A stretch of 64,000 nt of DNA, taken from positions 28,924,154 through 28,988,153 of the forward strand of contig NC_057788.1 in assembly GCF_014905175.1 (NCBI RefSeq). The letters run 5' to 3'. Below, piece after piece: positions 41,602-53,463 of the stretch. Both the position numbers and the translations under genes were made by a program. This stretch comes from Aphidius gifuensis. Its lineage: Eukaryota > Arthropoda > Insecta > Hymenoptera > Braconidae. Below the pieces are notes generated by a model, which saw only the letters and a program-made list of their open reading frames with translations, did not search any database and had not been told where the DNA came from. The stretch's first letter is position 1; the number at the start of each line of letters is the position of its first letter.

Positions 41602-42275
41602 TTATTTTCCTCCTGGTGGTCTTGTTGGTCGTCTTGTTGATGTTATATACCTTCGATACAAAACATCAGGATGAATTGGTGGTGGATCATATTGATCATA
41701 TCGACGAGGTCCAAATCCATGTCCAAGTATATGTCCAATTCCCTGTCCTGAACGTCCATGTCCATGTCCACGTCCATATCCACCACCTCTAGTTCTTAAT
41801 TCAGGCTTGAACTCTTGTTTTTGAAGCACTGCTAATTACATAAATAATTAATTTACATTATTAATTAGCTATTTTAAGAATTCATTATAATTTATTATTA
41901 ATTTTTGATATTAAAATCATCATTTTACCATTGGATTTTCGACTGGATAAATTTGACTCACTGCAATGTTGAGTATTTAAATTTTCAAAATCATTCATCA
42001 ATAATTTGATACTTTTCAATGAGTTATCCAAAAAATTGCAAGGTATACATGATTTTTTATAATCATCTACTTTTCCAATAACACTGCGATATCCAATTTT
42101 TGGATAAGCTACTGATTCAGCTAAAAATTTAAATTATATTTTATATTTTGTAAATTAAATAACAACTGTTTTTAGACTTACCATTTGACAAACTAACATT
42201 GTTGATAAAACAAGTAAATAATATGACCAAAAAATATAATTGAATTGATTTTAATATGCCAGTTATTAACGGCAT
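41602..42275 (-). CDS. Small secreted Gly/His/Arg-rich protein, unknown function
   Basis: Three exons on the - strand: 42275-42182, 42120-41929, 41831-41602; 171 aa. A signal peptide is predicted by eye: MPLITGILKSIQ then the hydrophobic LYFLVILFTCFI. The middle carries three Cys (CIPC and a later HC). The C-terminal third is low complexity, GRGHGHGRSGQGIGHILGHG, then DPPPIHPDVLYRRY and a basic Pro/Arg tail. No family is recognised. Gly/His-rich secreted peptides in insects include antimicrobial and cuticle-associated proteins, but nothing here decides between them. All introns are GT-AG and the frame is continuous. Confidence 0.75.
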
Positions 42276-43142
42276 ATTTATTTATTTTTATTTTCACCTG
42301 TTACTTTGTTTTTTTTAAGAATGATCAAACCGTTGAATGATCCAGTCTATTTTATACCAGCAAAGTTTTAATTTTATAATGATATTAAAATTTTATTTAA
42401 TTATATAATCAACAAGTTTACGCTTTAACGATACACCAATTTATTTTACAACTTATATTCTAATAAAGTTGTGATTGAAAAAAAATAATATAAACAAACT
42501 TACGAGACTCGTAAAACAATGTGATTGCTAGTATTTTTTAAGTGACTTTTTATTTTTATTATAATATTGTTATGTTTATTTAAATTAAATAAATAAACCA
42601 ACAAACAACAGTATGTAAAATTTATATTGTACATGTTAATAATAATAATATAAATTAATTAAAATATATAATTTGAATTAAATTATTATTAATAAAATAG
42701 ATTTTATTTTTTATTTTTATTCAAAGTATATATTAATAATTAATTATAACAATTAAATTCAATCATTAAAAAAAAAAATTAAATCTTTAAATATAAACAA
42801 AAAAGATCTATTATAATTTTATTATTAAAAATTTTAAAACTCAATTAATTAGCTTATTTTTTATTTAAAAAAATCATCAACTACATAAGTGAATATAATA
42901 TTAAACTATGATAATTTTACATTTAGGCTTATGTTCTATATTTTTTTTTTTAGAGCATAACATTAATTATATAGTAATTGAGTCGATTAAATCGACGTGA
43001 ATGGCTCGGCTCCAAGTTGTTACCCTTTATTTTTGTGTTTGTGTTTACTTTATCTTCTCGTTATTTATTTTTTTTTTTTTTGTAAATAGGTACATAGATA
43101 ATTATTGATCCAGTAGTTTGACAATATGTCAACTATTTAAAA
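42276..43142. other. Intergenic region
   Basis: AT-rich DNA between the secreted protein gene and the 3' end of PRPF38B. A possible promoter for the former lies near 42300-42360. No ORF is supported. Confidence 0.6.
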
Positions 43143-44906
43143 TTAATCTCTACGCTGACGTTCTTTTTCCCTAGCAAGTTCAGCAGCAAAATCCATTGGA
43201 GAATGTCGCCTGAAAAATACATAATTAAATCAATAAAAATTGAATTGTTTTAAAAGTAATAATTGGACTATTTTTGAAAAATAATAAATTACCTTTCTCT
43301 GTACTTTTCACGATCACGATGACGTTCTCTTGTATTTTTATTATCCCTACTACGACTTCTATATCTACGACTTCTTTCACGACTTTTTTCTCTACTTGGT
43401 CTTCTTGAATGACGATGTTTTCTATCATCATTTCTTCCACGATCTCTTGAACGTTCACGTTCTCTTGATCTGTCTCTTGATCTATCTCTCGATCTATCTC
43501 TTGATCTTCTACGTTCTCTTTCACGATCACGATATTTATCTCTTCGTTCTTCAGATCTAAATAAGCATAATCATAAAAAAAAAGAAAAATTAATAATTAA
43601 ATTATAAATCAATGTGTGATACATGTATCTATGTAGTTATATTAATAATAAAATATTAATAACGTGATTTAATTCATACCACGTAGACGCACCTGGCTCG
43701 CCACTGATTTGCATGATCATTATCATTCCATTGACCATCACCACCACCACGTTCTTGGCTATTGTATCTTTGTTGATTTCTGCTAACATCTTTTCTTCCA
43801 CTGTTGTTACAATTATATTTACCTTGATTATTAATTGTTATTTGTGGTTTAGCATTACGTGAATTTGCTGATTGTTGAGGAAATCTTTCACCTAATTTTT
43901 GTTCTAAATCTTTTTGTATTGGTACTGGAATACGTGGAAATAATGTTGAAAACCATTCTAATTTTGTTAAAAATTGTTTAAGTATTTCACCAAGTTTCAT
44001 TATTTGTCCACCACCAGCTTTAACATCCATTTCTTCAGCATCTTCAAGGTACTCGTCGTACCACGTGAATAAATCAGCTGGTGGTTGTGTATATCTATTT
44101 TAAACATTCAAAATAAACAAATTTTTATTATTATTTCGATATTATTATCATCTTCATGTTTGTATTTTTTTTTTTTGATATTACCTTATGTACATAAATC
44201 CAAGTGCGCGAATATATGGTGAATCTGGATGAACAATTAGTCCATTTAATTGTTTTCTTGTTAATCTTAGTGTAAATAATTTATAGAGAAGACAATATGC
44301 TGTTGATACAATTCCACCAGCTCCAACTCCACGTACCTAAATAAATTAAAATTTATAACATCAAACATATTTTTATCAAAAGCAAATAAACAAACATAAT
44401 ATAAATATTTGTAAAGATAATTGATTAATACTCACACCTCCACACATTCCAGTTTGTCCAGCTGTTTTTCTACTTCCTTTTTCCCATGGTTCTAAATGTA
44501 CAACTCTGTAATAAATTTCATCTATAACTTCATGATAAGTTTTAAGTTCATAAAGATTAACTTTAAAATAATGTGATGACAATATGTTTGTTAATATCAA
44601 AGGATTTAAATTCATTGTTCTTTCATTTCCCCATAATGGTAATACATTTGATTTTTTTCCTTCTTTTTTAGTTTGACGTGCATCTTCTTCACAACCACTT
44701 GAATTATTATATGGTGATCCTGTAATTAATTATTGATTTATTAATATTATTTATACATAGATTAAACACTTTTTTTTTTAGGTTAAACGTTGTAAATACG
44801 TAATACGTTGCATCTTTTTTAACATGAAAGAAAAAAAAAAATTCAATTAAAGGATAATAGTAAAAATCTTACCTCCGTCAGCACCTTCGACATCCTGACC
44901 AGACAT
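43143..44906 (-). CDS. PRPF38B: Pre-mRNA-splicing factor 38B
   Basis: Six exons on the - strand: 44906-44873, 44719-44436, 44336-44185, 44094-43693, 43556-43293, 43209-43143; 400 aa. The PRP38 domain is clear: WGNERTMNLNPLILTNILSS, SHYFKVNLYELKTYHEVIDE, YYRVVHLEPWEKGSRKT, MCGGVRGVGAGGIVSTAYCL, MYIRYTQPPADLFTWYDEYL and LTKLEWFSTLFPRIPVPIQ. A long Arg/Ser and Arg/Glu/Asp C-terminal region follows, typical of SR-type splicing proteins. Known role: a spliceosomal protein related to PRP38, linked to tri-snRNP activation. The first exon codes only 11 residues. It is divergently arranged with MED18. Confidence 0.95.
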
Positions 44907-45484
44907 TTTTTAAAAATAAAGTTTTTAAATTAGGCCTCAAATATTGTTTTAACAAAGTTACTCAACAAAAAAAAAAAAATAAAAAGACAAACTCTTGTGT
45001 CACCCAAGCCACATGGGATCAAATAAAAAAAATAAAGCAGCTCCAAAATTATATTTTAATTAAATTTTGTTTAATTGAATTATCTAGAAGTAAATTAATT
45101 TACTTATTTATATATTTTAATTATAGTTTATTTTTTAATATTTATTTATCTAGTAAAAAAAAATCAAACAGGAGCACAAAAAAAAAACACACACACACAC
45201 TAATTTCAACGCGCGTTGTTGAAGAAGAACCATCAAAAAGATAATTGTCAAATGTCAAGATGAAAAAGAAGAAGAGACGAAAGGTTATTATCTGGAGAAG
45301 ATTGTGTCGGCATCATTGACAAATTTATCAACTAAATGTGTCAAAAATGGCGCTGATGATTGTTGATGTTGTTTATTTATTTATTTATATGAAAAAAAAT
45401 AAATAATAAACAAAAGTTGAACATAACCATATCGTAGTCTAGATGTTAATTGTCAAGGTGATTTCTAGCCGGTGTTAATTAAAA
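44907..45484. promoter_or_regulatory. Divergent promoter region between PRPF38B and MED18
   Basis: Start codons of two housekeeping genes face away from each other across 578 bases. The interval includes a CA run near 45188, ACGCGCGTTG near 45209 and AAAATGGCG at 45344-45352, a Pho/YY1-type motif common at housekeeping starts. Shared regulation is an inference. Confidence 0.55.
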
Positions 45485-46216
45485 ATGTCAGCTCCAATAA
45501 GTACAGCGTTAGATAATTTAAATTCCGCAATAAAATCAAATATAATACCAAATCAAGAGTATCTTCTTCAGGGTTCAATTTTAGATAGTGCTGTTGAAGT
45601 ATTATTACATCGTCTACGAGGATTATGTGATAATGTTGACAGTGGTACTGAAACATTTCATGATCATGAAATGTGTTTTAGTATTAGAAAGTAATTATAA
45701 TTATTATATGTATTATAAAATTATTATTAAATTAAATATTTAAATTAATTTTCATTTAATATAATTAATAGAGGACCACCACCAGAACAACCACTTTCAT
45801 TACGTGTAAGAAGAGCATTGGATTATCCAGAAATGCCATGGCAATTACGTTATATTGGTCAACATGAACTTGGTGATAAATCAAGACCAACAATTGTTAG
45901 AAGTAGTATTGATATTGCAACAAGTAATACTGTTGTTGAATTTTTAAATGAACTTGGTTGTAGACTTGATTATGAATATATTATACGTGGTTATATGTTT
46001 CGTAAAGGTAGAATGAAAATAACTGTATCAAAAATATTTAAAATGGCACAAGGTAAAGTACCAGAAAGTGTTGAACCAATGTCACAAAGTTATTTAGTTG
46101 AATTATCTGTTCTTGCACCAACTGGACAAGATGCTATTGCTGAAGATATGAGAATATTTGCTGAACAATTAAGACCACTTGTACAACTTGAAAAAATTGA
46201 TTATAAAAGATTTTAA
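45485..46216 (+). CDS. MED18: Mediator complex subunit 18
   Basis: Two exons: 45485-45690 and 45772-46216; 216 aa, against 208 in human. Known role: a Mediator head-module subunit that pairs with MED20 and transmits regulator signals to RNA polymerase II. Family landmarks are EYLLQGSILDSAVEVLLHRL, RVRRALD, MPWQLRYIGQHELGDKSR, ATSNTVVEFLNELGCRLDYE, IIRGYMFRKGRMKITVSKIF and YLVELSVLAPTGQD. The single intron splits a Lys codon (2+1). The frame is intact. Confidence 0.96.
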
Positions 46217-47022
46217 AAAAATTTTCATTTTCATAATTTATTATTATTTGTCAATAGAATTTTTTTTTATGAAAGAAAAACATATTAAAATTAAAATTAT
46301 ATTTTTTTATATCTTTTATTTTTTAATTTCAAAATAAAAAGATTAAAATTTATATATTTTTAAGTAATAAATCATCAAAATTCTGTCATGTTGAGGAAAA
46401 AATTTTTGCAAAATATAACATTAAATGATAAAATAAATGGCTGAAACAAAAAAAAAAAATTATCTTAATAATCGTTGATATTTAACGTATCTCTTTTTGA
46501 TTCGTGTAAATTAAAATGATTAATTAAATATTTAATTTAATAGAAAAGAAATAGTTATCTTATCTTTAAAATATTTAGTAAAAAAAAAAAAAAAATGATT
46601 ATTCAACTACAATAATTTGCAACAAATTTAAATAAATGAAAAGAAAATTCCACAACTTTATTTTATGAAAAAAATTTGAGACAAAATTATGATAAAATAT
46701 TTTAATTAAAAATTAAATTACAAATAAGTTTTTATAATGGAATAGTAGATATTATTAAACGAGTTAAATTAAATATAAAAAAAAAAACTTATACCTCTAT
46801 ATAATTAAAACTCTTCAAACAACGTTTGTAAAATAAATAAGTAAAAAATAAAAATGAGATAAAAGTTTCATCAAAAAACTCGAGACAACTATTATTTGAT
46901 ATAAATTTATATCAATGTTTGGCTTAAAGTAATAAATTATTAACATTATTCAGCCAAAATTTTATATAAATACAGCTACATCTCTAATTTTAAAAGCACT
47001 TTAAATTCTACAAGTCATCAAG
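46217..47022 (+). other. Intergenic DNA with TATA box for the first secreted gene
   Basis: AT-rich spacer. TATAAA at 46965-46970 lies 53 bases before the ATG at 47023, suitable for a focused promoter of a strongly expressed tissue-specific gene. Confidence 0.6.
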
Positions 47023-48619
47023 ATGAGAGCATTGAACTTTTTTATTTTCATTGCTTTTTTTACTCTGGTAAGTTAGAAATTTTATAAATTATTAATTTTA
47101 AAAATCCTAAAAATTGCTATTTAAATAAATAGATTAATGGAGCAAGATGGGGTCGTATTGCATCTTCAAAAGAAATAGAGTATCATGAAAATTTGTTGCA
47201 CTATTGGAATGCACAATTTGAGACATTAGGAAAAATTGCAGGAGAAAATTGGTTCACTTTAAAAAATCAAATTTTGTTTGACACATTGGCTACCTATAAA
47301 TCTTCAATGTCATCCAGTTCTAATGATAAAAAACATAATGATATTTGTCTAGAACAGTCAAAAAAACAACTTTTAATGTTATTTTTAACTACAATATCTG
47401 ACAATCACAATTGTTTAAATAATGAAATTAAAAACTTAAACGAAATTACTAAATCAATTGTCATGGTAAGTCAATAAATTTAATTAATTTATTATTAACT
47501 TTTTTGAATTAAAAATTAAATTATTTTTTGTTAATTTTAAGTCAAATAATTTACTGAAAACTTATCCACGATGTAATAATATGAGTAATACTTCCAAACA
47601 ATTATTAAATTGCATTGATGATGAAAGAAAATTTATGAAAAATGATTGTTCTGGAAAAAATTATCTAAATGCATTAAGAGAATTGAAAATAAAAAATACA
47701 GAAATTGTTAAATCATTAAACAGTTGTATCGCCAATAATGTAACAACTATTTCAAATAATTCATTAAAAATTAAAACAAATGAATTTAATACTTGTATAA
47801 ATAAAAAAATAAATACAGAAGATAAAATAGTCACAGAAAAAAAAGTAAGATAACATATTAAATAAATAATACATCTTTAAAACAATTATATATATTTTTT
47901 TATATTGTAGATAAATAGCAGTGTAACAATAAAACATTCAACCACCAATGATAAAAAATTATTAACATTGTATAACAATCAATTGTCGCAATTGGAAAGT
48001 AATTTTTCAGAGGAAAAATTTAATGTAAATCAAAAAATTTCAGATACAAAAAATCAACAATTTAATTTAATCAAGTTAATTAAAACTATTTATGGTAGAA
48101 ATAATACTTGTTGTTTAAATTTACCACAAGAAGATATTAACAGAGCTGCTGAAATTGCAATTGATAGATACAATAAATGCTATAAAAATGAATCGTCTAA
48201 CTACAACGAATCTATTATTTCTTATGTTAAGGTAATGAGTCATTACTAATGAGGAATGACAATTTATTAATTAGTAAAAATATAATTTTTTAATTATTGT
48301 TTTTATTTTTTAGACAATAAAATATTTCTCAAATTGTTTTAAAAATAATAATTCATCATTAATATTAAAATGTATTGATGATACTAGTCTGACTGATGGA
48401 TCAAATGAATTTAAAATTTTTAATGAATACGTGAAGGATTATTTAAAAAGTAAATTTAATTCTGTGACTTTATCATTAACAAATTGTTTTGAAAAAGCAA
48501 AAATTAATTTTAGCTCGTCAGTTACGTTCGCTAATCTTGATTTTGATGAATGTATCATGAAACAACAAGATAATAATGGTTGTCATGTTGCTATTGATGA
48601 TGTTGATGATGTAATTTAA
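47023..48619 (+). CDS. Secreted Cys-repeat protein, copy 1 of a tandem pair
   Basis: Five exons, all introns phase 0: 47023-47067, 47133-47465, 47542-47844, 47911-48231, 48314-48619; 435 aa. Exon 1 codes the signal peptide (MRALNFFIFIAFFTL; cleavage probably after NGA). The mature part is helical-looking, Lys/Asn-rich and without membrane spans. Exons 2 and 4 each contain a Cys pair spaced exactly 21 residues; exons 3 and 5 contain C-X11/12-C and later C-X22-C or C-X21-C. Two copies of a two-exon module are therefore visible. The spacing recalls insect secreted DUF725/TsetseEP-type domains, which is only a hypothesis. No known enzyme motif is present. Role unknown; saliva, gut or venom secretion are possibilities. 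Confidence 0.8.
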
Positions 48620-49191
48620 AAATATTTCTATTGTGAAGAAAAAATGTCTTGAATTATTGTCGAAAAACCTTTTTAAATGAAAAAAAAAAAAAATTGTCAA
48701 TCGTTTATTTTCGTAATCATAGTTTTGTTTTTTTAATGTTAAATGATAAATAAAATATTAATTTTATTATTTGATTTATGTAATAATTTTTATCTTGATA
48801 ATAAAAATAATTTTTTTCCTCTTAGCGAGATTTTTATAATAAAAATAAATTATAAAATTATAAAATTATTTGAGATTATTAAATATAAAATATGAATAAA
48901 ATTTTAACAGAATTATATGTTATAAAACAATGATAAAAATTATATTTGCATTGTTTCGTTTTTTCCCTCGAAATTGGCCAAAATTAGATAACGATAAAAA
49001 GCTCAGAAATAATAAATTAACATGATAAAACTCAGGTGATTATAATTATTTTAAAAGTTGTCCTCATTTTGTAGATATAAAAGCAACTACCAAAAATTAA
49101 TAACTTTAATTAACAAATTTTTATCAAGAGTGTTATTCAAAAGACAAAAAAAATATTATTATTTGTAAAATATAGAAAATTTCAATTAAAA
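48620..49191 (+). other. Spacer between the secreted pair, with TATA box for copy 2
   Basis: AT-rich DNA. TATAAAA at 49076-49082 lies about 110 bases before the ATG at 49192. No ORF is supported. Confidence 0.6.
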
Positions 49192-50843
49192 ATGAAACAA
49201 TTAGTATATTTATTATTAATTTGTGTATTTTTAAAAATGGTATGTATTATTTAATTATTTGTAAATTAATATTCAATTAGTTTAATTAATTATTTTAATA
49301 TAATAGACTCATGGAACACCTACAATATCAACAATTAAAAATATTACTTCAAATAACACATTAAAAAATATTTATGAACTTCAAAATACATTATCAGTAA
49401 GAATGGCTTCAGAACAATGGTTATATTTACATGAATTTTTTACTGCAACAATAACAGAGCTTAAAAACTTTGTTACATTATCACTGAGTGATGGTAAAAA
49501 TATCACAAATTGTTATGATATTGCAAAGAAAAAAAATATCGAGGCACTTGTCATTGCTCTGGATGACAATACCAAATGTTTAAATAATCATTCATCTAGT
49601 TTAGAAAATTTAATAAATATAATAATCCAAGTAATATATATTTTCATTTATTTATTCATTATTTATATTTTATCAATTATTATTAAATATATTGTTTATA
49701 TTTTTTTTATATAGATTAAAAATCATGATGTACAATTTTCAAATTGCTATAAAAAAATAAATAAAAAAAAAGAAATTCTTAAATGTTTTGATGAAAATAT
49801 AATTTTTAAAAATGAAAAAGTAAAAAAAATTTACAATGAAACAGTTGAATTTTTAAAAGCTAATACTGATAAATATTTAACACCAGAATTGGATGAATGT
49901 ATTAAAAATTCAACATCAATATTTAATAAAAAATTCAATAATTTAAAAAATGATTTTAATCAGTGTGCTAAAATTAAAACAGTATCAAATGATTTAGTTA
50001 ATCAAAATAAAAAAAAGGTATGAATATTTAAAAATTACTTATAATTATTATTTATTAATAAAATGATTATTTATAGAATATTGTAAATTCAACATCTCCT
50101 ATGATAAATAGAAAATTAGAATATTTATATACATTACATTTTAAAATGTTGAATGAAATGAAGAAAAAGCATTTTGAAATAATACAAGATGTTAAACTGA
50201 GTATTACAGAATACAGTCGTGAATTTGTCAACGTTATTGAATTAAATGGTAAAAAAAATGTCAAATGTTGTTTAGATTATCCAGATAATGAAATAAATAA
50301 ATCAACAAATCAAATAGTTAATAAAAGTAAAGTATGTTTTGATAATCAAGAATCGAAATTTAAAACTGCTGTAACACAAGTTATTGAAGTAAGTATTCTT
50401 TTTTCATATAAATATCATTTATAAAATAATAATTTATTTAATTTAAATTACAGAAAATTCAGACAAAATTATCATTTGAAATGTGTTACAAAAATTATTC
50501 ATCATTACAATTGATTTTATCATGTATTGATGAATTTGAATTTTTATCAAATAGACATGAAAATGTATATAAAGATATTCAATATGAATTAGAACAAAAT
50601 AATAAATTATTATCATCAAAAATTAATTATTGTCTTGATGATATAATTGAAGAACATCGTAAATCAGTTACAAGTTTAAGTATTCAATTTGATTCTTGTA
50701 TTAATAGTCAAATTATTAATAATACATGTGTTGATAAATTACTTGATAATTCAAAACCTAAAATTGAAGTTTTAGAAAATAAAAAATCAATCAACTATGA
50801 AATGTCAATTGCAAGAATCTTTTTTATTCCACGACTTGGTTAA
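49192..50843 (+). CDS. Secreted Cys-repeat protein, copy 2 of a tandem pair
   Basis: Five exons, all introns phase 0: 49192-49239, 49307-49630, 49715-50017, 50077-50388, 50454-50843; 458 aa. The exon lengths track those of the upstream neighbour (48/45, 324/333, 303/303, 312/321, 390/306), showing a tandem duplication despite low protein identity. A signal peptide (MKQLVYLLLICVFLKM, then THG) is coded by exon 1. C-X21-C occurs in all four large exons, and C-X12-C opens exons 3 and 5 (NCYKK..KCFDE and MCYKN..SCIDE). The end is a short hydrophobic tail (ARIFFIPRLG). No family is recognised with confidence. Confidence 0.8.
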
Positions 50844-51272
50844 TTAAAAAAAAAAACAAAAAATTACATTCACAAATTAATGTTTAAATAGAAATAATAA
50901 TACGAATATTTAAGAACAATTATTATATTTAATAAATTAATAATTAGCAGTCTATTTTTTTTTTAATTTTAAGTATATAATATTCATTAATCGAAATATT
51001 TTGAGAATCGTTAAAATAATAAATTTTTTGTTGAATTTAATTTAAGCAATAAAATTTATATGATTAAGTAATTTTGAAATAATTGTTATTTATTTAATAA
51101 AATTGATTGATATTTAATTTTAAAAAACGAAAAAAATAATATACCTATACCTATATATTTATACTAATGTGATGATTATATTTGTGATGTTAATAATTTA
51201 ATGATAAATCAATCACAAATAATTATGTTTTTTTGTTGATTGATAAAATAATTATTTATATATTTTTTAAAA
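50844..51272. other. Intergenic AT-rich DNA
   Basis: Convergent spacer between the secreted gene and the 3' end of the RAP1-like gene. No ORF or repeat is seen. Confidence 0.7.
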
Positions 51273-53025
51273 TTAACTTAAATGGCTATATTTTTGATGT
51301 TTTTTTCTCTTCTTGGTCATTTGATAAAGATTGACAAATTGATTATGAATATCTGGTGGTAATTCCCAATCGTCAATTCTTGGTAGAATTTTTTTAATTA
51401 AATGTAATTTAAGTGATTCAACATGACGATATCTAAGTAGCTAAAAAATTGAATAAACAAAATTATTTATTTATTTTGTGTTAGTATAACAACTGATTAC
51501 TTACTTGTTCACTTTCTTGCATTGTTGTCCATGCACTTGTTGATGTTGCACTTAAAATTCTATTTGATTTAATCAAATAATCAATCATAGCATCTTGTTC
51601 AAATTTTTTAATTGGTTTTCCAATTCCCATTAGATCTCTAAACAAACAAAAGAAATAAATAAAAAACAAATCTTATTATTATTCTAAATAAAAAATCATT
51701 ATACAAAAATAAATATAAAAATATATTACTGATGAAATTGTTTTGGATCACGATAATCAGAATCTTCTAATGATTTATATTCAATATCACCATTATTTGT
51801 TATTCTTGAACGTTTACCATTCCACAATGGATCATTAACAGTATCATCATTATTTTCTTTATTGAATCTTCTAATGATTTATATTCAATATCACCATTAT
51901 TTGTTATTCTTGAACGTTTACCATTCCACAATGGATCATTAACAGTATCAATTATCATCATTATTTTCTATATATCTTCATCATCATCATCAACGTATAT
52001 TATTTTTTTATCACCATTAATTGTTTCAGATATTAATACATTTTTTTCATCATTTAAAATTTCATTTGGAAGTTCTTTTGGAAGTTTACTTGACAAATTA
52101 TTTGGAAGTTTATTTTCATGATTTATTGGTTTGTCAGTTGAACTATTTTCACTTGAATTATTATCTGTTTCATTTTTAATAATATTATCAATTTGTTCAA
52201 TAATTTTATTTGTAACTTGATTTGTTTGTTTATTTAAATTTAATAAATCTTTGTTATTTTTATTAGTACGTTTTTTTCTTTGTTTTATTAAACGTGGTAA
52301 TTTTTTTTCAATTTCTTTTAAATTACTACGTAGCTTTCTTTTAGTTGTGGAAGTTTCTGGGGATGTTTGTTGTATTGAAACAACATTATTTTTTAATTTT
52401 TCATTATTATCAGATACAAGTGTTGATTGTTGAATATTTGGCTCTGATTTGACAATTGTATTATTCATTTTTCCATCTTGATTCTTTGAATCTATATCTG
52501 ATATTCTAAAAAATAAAAATATCATAGGTATATATTTGTTTTTATAAATAAAATTAATGATGCTTGTTGGTTTTTTTGTTATTTACCTGAATTTTCTTAT
52601 GTCAAGAAGTCTACCCAGATGAATTGATTCAACTGCAAATTCAATGTGATAACGTTCAACTTGTTGCTCTTGTTTAATTTGTAAATTTGGATCAGTTAAT
52701 GTATAAGTGTCATTATCTGGCTCTTCAACAATGATGCCACCATGATCCTGCATTAAACAAAAATACATATAGGTATGTTTATAAAAAATTTGTATAATAA
52801 TCAATAAACTATTCAACTTGAAAATAAAATAATTCAACATATTTAAAATATATCTATCTATATGAAATTCGAAACACAAATTAGATTTGAATATTGATCA
52901 ATAATAATACAAGCCAAGTGTCAAAATATATTGTTTGTTACCTTTATTAAAATACCAAAACATTTGAATGTTTCAAGATAAAATTTCAATGGTTTACCCT
53001 CGACGTTGAACAAATTCGTACACAT
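51273..53025 (-). pseudogene. RAP1/TERF2IP-like telomere protein with internally broken frame
   Basis: Exons on the - strand: 53025-52942, 52747-52587, 52505-51730, 51637-51505, 51440-51273. The N-terminus resembles the BRCT domain of RAP1: MCTNLFNVEGKPLKFYLETF, HGGIIVEEP, and YHIEFAVESIHLGRLLDIRK (where human RAP1 has its 'YILDCVERNERL' helix). A long Lys/Asn/Ser linker follows, then a Myb-like stretch: KKFEQDAMIDYLIKSNRI, TSAWTTMQ and HVESLKLHLIKKILPRIDDW. Known role: RAP1 sits on telomeres through shelterin in vertebrates. In exon 3 the frame from the 5' side stops at 51968-51970, while the 3' side is open in another frame, owing to a 104-bp duplication. It may be a pseudogene, a null allele, an assembly error or an unseen intron. 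Labelled pseudogene for the break only. Confidence 0.6.
51760..51967. repeat. 104-bp tandem duplication inside the RAP1-like exon
   Basis: Two head-to-tail copies begin at 51760 and 51864 with GAATCTTCTAATGATTTA and run on identically for about 80 bases. The second copy then has 7 extra bases (AATTATC near 51950). A period of 104 is not a multiple of three. Removing one copy restores the splice phase needed by the next exon at 51637. Confidence 0.9.
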
Positions 53026-53463
53026 TTTATCATATATTACGTTTTACATACTGACTTGTAATTATTATAAAAATTTATATTTATAAAACTTTACATCTAA
53101 GTTACTTTACTAAGTAATTAAAATATTGATGAGCTGGATACACGTGTGTGTACATTCATGTGTTTGTTTTTTTTTATCATTGCCTTTTGTTTGTCTGGAG
53201 AAAAAAAATAAATAAAAAACAAAAATTTATCTTGACATTTCATCTGAATTGATCTGAATAAATTTTTAGCTAAATATGGTGGACATTGCGCGGCAAATAT
53301 TCAAACTAAAAAAATACCTTGATCTATTAAAAAAAAAAAAAAAGTAAAATTAGTCGAAAATATATCTACACTAAAATAGAATAATAAATAAATAAACAAC
53401 AATATTTTTTGTAAATATATAAAATTATTTTAATACTGAAATAAATATAATAAAAATTAATTG
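53026..53463. other. Intergenic region upstream of the RAP1-like gene
   Basis: AT-rich spacer. A slightly GC-richer block at 53130-53300, including GGTGGACATTGCGCGGC, is the likely promoter. No ORF is supported. Confidence 0.5.

Noticed and set aside
52251..52433. + strand ORF across the RAP1-like linker exon
   Set aside because: Reverse-frame shadow; no supporting signals.
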